64,000 nucleotides of DNA from an uncultured Sphaerochaeta sp. (GTDB lineage Bacteria; Spirochaetota; Spirochaetia; Sphaerochaetales; Sphaerochaetaceae): contig NZ_OY762555.1 in assembly GCF_963666015.1 (NCBI RefSeq), forward strand, positions 1,426,001 to 1,490,000. Reading direction: 5' to 3'. The notes beneath the pieces are model-generated. The model was not told the origin of the DNA, made no database searches, and worked only from the letters and a program-made list of their open reading frames with translations. This document shows, in pieces, positions 61,945 to 64,000 of this stretch; position 1 is the stretch's first letter, and each line of letters begins with the position of its first letter. The position numbers and the translations under genes were made by a program.

Positions 61945-62469
61945 CTACGGCAAGCGTACATTCAGGACAACTTGGAAAAGTAGTCCAATGGAAAGTGCCG
62001 CAATAGTTACAATCACGTAGTAGTTCCATTTCCTGATTCTGAAGAACACAAGCATGCCAATACCAAAAAGTATTGAGGTAATAATAAAACCAAGGACTGG
62101 AATAAGCAGCGCATAGAGCACCAAAAGTGCCAATATGACAACTGCCTTGATCTCAGTAAGAAGGTCAAGGTAGACAACCTGGATTGGTTGCTTCCTAATA
62201 ATCTTGGCAATTTCCTGTAATAACAAAAGAATTGCCCCTCCAACAATCACCCAAAGCAGGAGTGAAGGGAATGTTCTTGCTGTTGTGGCCATTCCTTCCT
62301 GCTTCTTTACCTGGAATGGCATAATGAGAAACCCTGCAATTCCCATTAGCAAGAATAATATGGGGCCAACAAGCGACGGATAGAATCGCATTTGCTTCCC
62401 CTCAAGCTTTTCGCCCAGGTGGGTAAAACAAGCATCAATTGATTGCATCAGCTGTCTTAGTCTTATCAT
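61945..62469 (-). CDS. tctB: Tripartite tricarboxylate transporter, small permease TctB
   Basis: A 174-residue membrane protein with four hydrophobic helices. FYPSLVGPILFLLMGIAGFL and the late ILFGIGMLVFFRIRKWNYYV are typical of TctB. The ATG at 62469 follows GAGGAATATC; a GTG 12 bp upstream is a weaker alternative. Partner of TctA. Confidence 0.88.
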   Translation of the reverse strand: MIRLRQLMQSIDACFTHLGEKLEGKQMRFYPSLVGPILFLLMGIAGFLIMPFQVKKQEGMATTARTFPSLLLWVIVGGAILLLLQEIAKIIRKQPIQVVYLDLLTEIKAVVILALLVLYALLIPVLGFIITSILFGIGMLVFFRIRKWNYYVIVTIAALSIGLLFQVVLNVRLP

Positions 62470-62486
62470 GATATTCCTCACATACA

Positions 62487-62513
62487 GATGGGCCTTCAGA
62501 AAGAAAGCCCATC
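62487..62513 (-). other. Intercistronic stem-loop after binding-protein gene
   Basis: Arms GATGGGC / GCCCATC with an inner TTC/GAA pairing, 17 nt after the tctC stop codon and 17 nt before the tctB start. No strong T tract. Fifth example of this arrangement in the window. Confidence 0.65.
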
Positions 62514-62530
62514 TTGTTTTGTGGTTTCAA

Positions 62531-63493
62531 TTAACTATTGGCTTTTACGATTTCCGTAACAGCTTCAATATGAGCATCAATGGTCTCAGGAGTAAGCGGA
62601 TCATATTCAATCATCAAGGTATTGAAGAGTTCCACTACATCATCTTTCTGCAGGATCTCCATATAAGCTTGCCGTACCTTATCGATGATTTTCTGGTCAG
62701 TTCCCTTACGAGCAAGGATGAAACAACGGTTTCTGTAGAATCCAGTATACCCGTATTCTCCAACCCCTTTAACATTCTTGAACACTTCATTGTTCACAGT
62801 CTTATCATCGAACACAACAACTGGGGTTAGGACACCTGCCTCAACACTTCCTCGTGCCTGTGACTGATGACTGATGGCCAGTGCCGTCTCACCTTTTGCA
62901 GCAGCATCAAGGGCAAGGTTTGCACCGTTGTAGCTGACAAGCTCCAGGATGATTCCCAGGTCCTTTGCCAAACCCTTTGCCAAGAAGGCTTCAGAACCTG
63001 CAATACCGTTTACAGCAATCTTCATGCGGTTGTTTTTGGCATATGACTGGAGGCTCTCAAGATCATCGATTCCCAGACTGGAGTCTGCAGTGAGAACGAA
63101 AACAGCGGAGTAAAGATTGATAATGGGAATGTAATCATCATAGGTAAAGAGGATTGCGTCAGCACCATCGACATTTGGAGCGATGGAGAATGCACCTTCC
63201 GCACCAAAGATCAGGTTGTGTGAGTTGGCCTCATTGTTGAGAAAGTTTGTTAGTGCAACATTGCCACCAGCTCCAAGCTCATTGGTTGCCAGAATAGGCT
63301 GACCCAGGACCTCCATCCCATAGGTTGCTGTCTTCCGGTTGACGACATCTGCAACACCACCTACTGCCCAAGGACATACTACGGTAACAGGTTCGCTGGG
63401 CCAAGAATCGACATTCGATTCAGCCTGTCCAGCAGCACTTACAGTTCCCATCATGCAAAGTGCGATTAGTACCATTACTACAGCTTTTTTCAT
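62531..63493 (-). CDS. tctC: Tripartite tricarboxylate transporter substrate-binding protein TctC
   Basis: A 320-residue periplasmic receptor (Bug family). Signal MKKAVVMVLIALCMMGTVSA, then AGQAESNVDS. Bug features: PVTVVCPWAVGGVADVVNR at the mature N-terminus and NELGAGGNVALTNFLNNEA. The ATG at 63493 follows TTGGAGGAAATT. Bug proteins usually bind carboxylates; given the adjacent sulfatase, a sulfated organic acid is a reasonable guess. Confidence 0.93.
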   Translation of the reverse strand: MKKAVVMVLIALCMMGTVSAAGQAESNVDSWPSEPVTVVCPWAVGGVADVVNRKTATYGMEVLGQPILATNELGAGGNVALTNFLNNEANSHNLIFGAEGAFSIAPNVDGADAILFTYDDYIPIINLYSAVFVLTADSSLGIDDLESLQSYAKNNRMKIAVNGIAGSEAFLAKGLAKDLGIILELVSYNGANLALDAAAKGETALAISHQSQARGSVEAGVLTPVVVFDDKTVNNEVFKNVKGVGEYGYTGFYRNRCFILARKGTDQKIIDKVRQAYMEILQKDDVVELFNTLMIEYDPLTPETIDAHIEAVTEIVKANS

Positions 63494-63808
63494 AATTTCC
63501 TCCAAGTTGTTTGTATCTATGTGAAATAGCCTATCATCCAATGAACAGAAAACAATGCAGATTATCATCAATTATTCACAAAGTTGTATGGTATGTTGCA
63601 GAACACAACAACTTGTCTACTGAATTATCAAGAAATATATCTTTAGGTACAAAGGGAAAAGCTCTCGTTCACGCAATTGCAGACCATACTGTATCTGATT
63701 TTTCAACTATCCATACAGAATTGTATTAGATATAAAGAAGCAAGAAATAGCGCTAGCCACCTCTTGCCCAAACATAGTTATCAACGTCTTTGTCAGAATC
63801 ATGTTACA
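63494..63808. other. Intergenic region upstream of tctC
   Basis: A 315-bp AT-rich stretch without a gene that I can support. It must hold the leftward promoter of the tctC operon, but no box pair stands out. The short rightward frame at 63511-63729 has no ribosome-binding site or recognisable motif. Confidence 0.5.
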
Positions 63809-64000
63809 TCAATGCTTCACATCATACAGTTTCTTGCCTCGAACGGCTTCCTCCATGGGGAGCCCTGTATCGTAGTCCCACTGCCTCGGCTCATACTCCT
63901 CATTTTCGCGTTGACGAGTCAGACCACTATTTTGCCAGCTTGGAACTCTATCAGATCTCCAAGAACGGGCTACCCACTGGTATCCTCTATATACATCACG
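63809..64000 (-). CDS. C-terminal fragment of an unidentified protein (partial at right edge)
   Basis: A 63-codon leftward frame open to the window edge and ending at TGA 63809-63811. It is rich in charged and aromatic residues (EEYEPRQWDYDTGLPMEEAV, ending GKKLYDVKH) and has no stop over 192 bp. The composition and the WDYDTG ending suggest a cytoplasmic enzyme such as another sulfatase, but the part seen has no diagnostic motif. It lies upstream of tctC in the same direction, 315 bp away. Confidence 0.6.
   Translation of the reverse strand, partial: RDVYRGYQWVARSWRSDRVPSWQNSGLTRQRENEEYEPRQWDYDTGLPMEEAVRGKKLYDVKH

Noticed and set aside
63511..63729. A 72-codon rightward frame upstream of tctC
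   Set aside because: AT-rich, no Shine-Dalgarno sequence, no motif; more likely the promoter region of the tct operon.
1..64000. CRISPR arrays, tRNA or rRNA genes, insertion sequences
   Set aside because: No regularly spaced repeats, no cloverleaf or rRNA-like sequence and no transposase or integrase frame were found on either strand.

Overview
The window looks like chromosomal DNA of a free-living, fermentative spirochaete close to Sphaerochaeta. This is inferred from the content, not from a marker gene. Five substrate-binding proteins have mature N-termini of the form A-x-G-x-K-E, uptake systems of four classes (ABC, TRAP, TTT, BMP) are dense, an anaerobic sulfatase maturase is present, and no respiratory genes are seen. 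There are no rRNA or tRNA genes, CRISPR arrays, phage genes or transposases.

Positions 1-15.4 kb are a carbohydrate-utilisation region. It holds an ABC sugar importer (first permease cut by the left edge) with an unrecognised 839-residue, probably carbohydrate-active protein and a divergent AraC regulator. A second ABC importer follows, whose genes run into a YesM/YesN-type two-component pair and three tandem Gfo/Idh/MocA oxidoreductases. At 15.6-19.5 kb lies an etfB-etfA-glcD-tetR operon, probably for lactate or another 2-hydroxy acid, with a palindromic operator. At 19.5-22.6 kb are a glycerol-1-phosphate dehydrogenase, an SGNH hydrolase, a HAD phosphatase and a small winged-helix remnant. 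At 22.7-29.1 kb are a TRAP transporter and a sensor kinase/response regulator/TRAP-type lipoprotein trio. At 29.2-31.6 kb are a membrane protein and a MarR-MATE pair with a probably leaderless transcript.

Positions 31.6-40.7 kb carry type II fatty acid synthesis as a divergon: accB-accC-accD-accA leftwards and fabH-fabD-fabG-fabF-fabZ-fabV rightwards, without acpP. One perfect 14-bp palindrome overlaps both -35 boxes. At 41-46 kb are an NMT1/THI5-like ABC importer, an HD-domain protein, a lipoprotein and a diguanylate cyclase. At 46-52.9 kb an 8-oxoguanine-deaminase-like amidohydrolase, a BMP-type nucleoside ABC importer and a MerR regulator form one operon whose promoter has the 19-bp spacer and dyad typical of MerR control.

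At 52.9-53.95 kb a RelB/YoeB module and a copy of a 157-bp dispersed repeat lie between 34-bp direct repeats. At 53.9-55.8 kb are otnC and otnK (C4 acid-sugar catabolism). At 56-63.5 kb tctC-tctB-tctA, a sulfatase without signal peptide, a GntR regulator, a sulfatase maturase and a TauE/SafE exporter look like one system for taking up and desulfating a sulfated anion inside the cell. The right edge cuts a leftward gene after its last 63 codons.

In five of the transporter operons a strong stem-loop follows the binding-protein gene within about 20 nt, which would let the binding protein be made in excess over its membrane partners.
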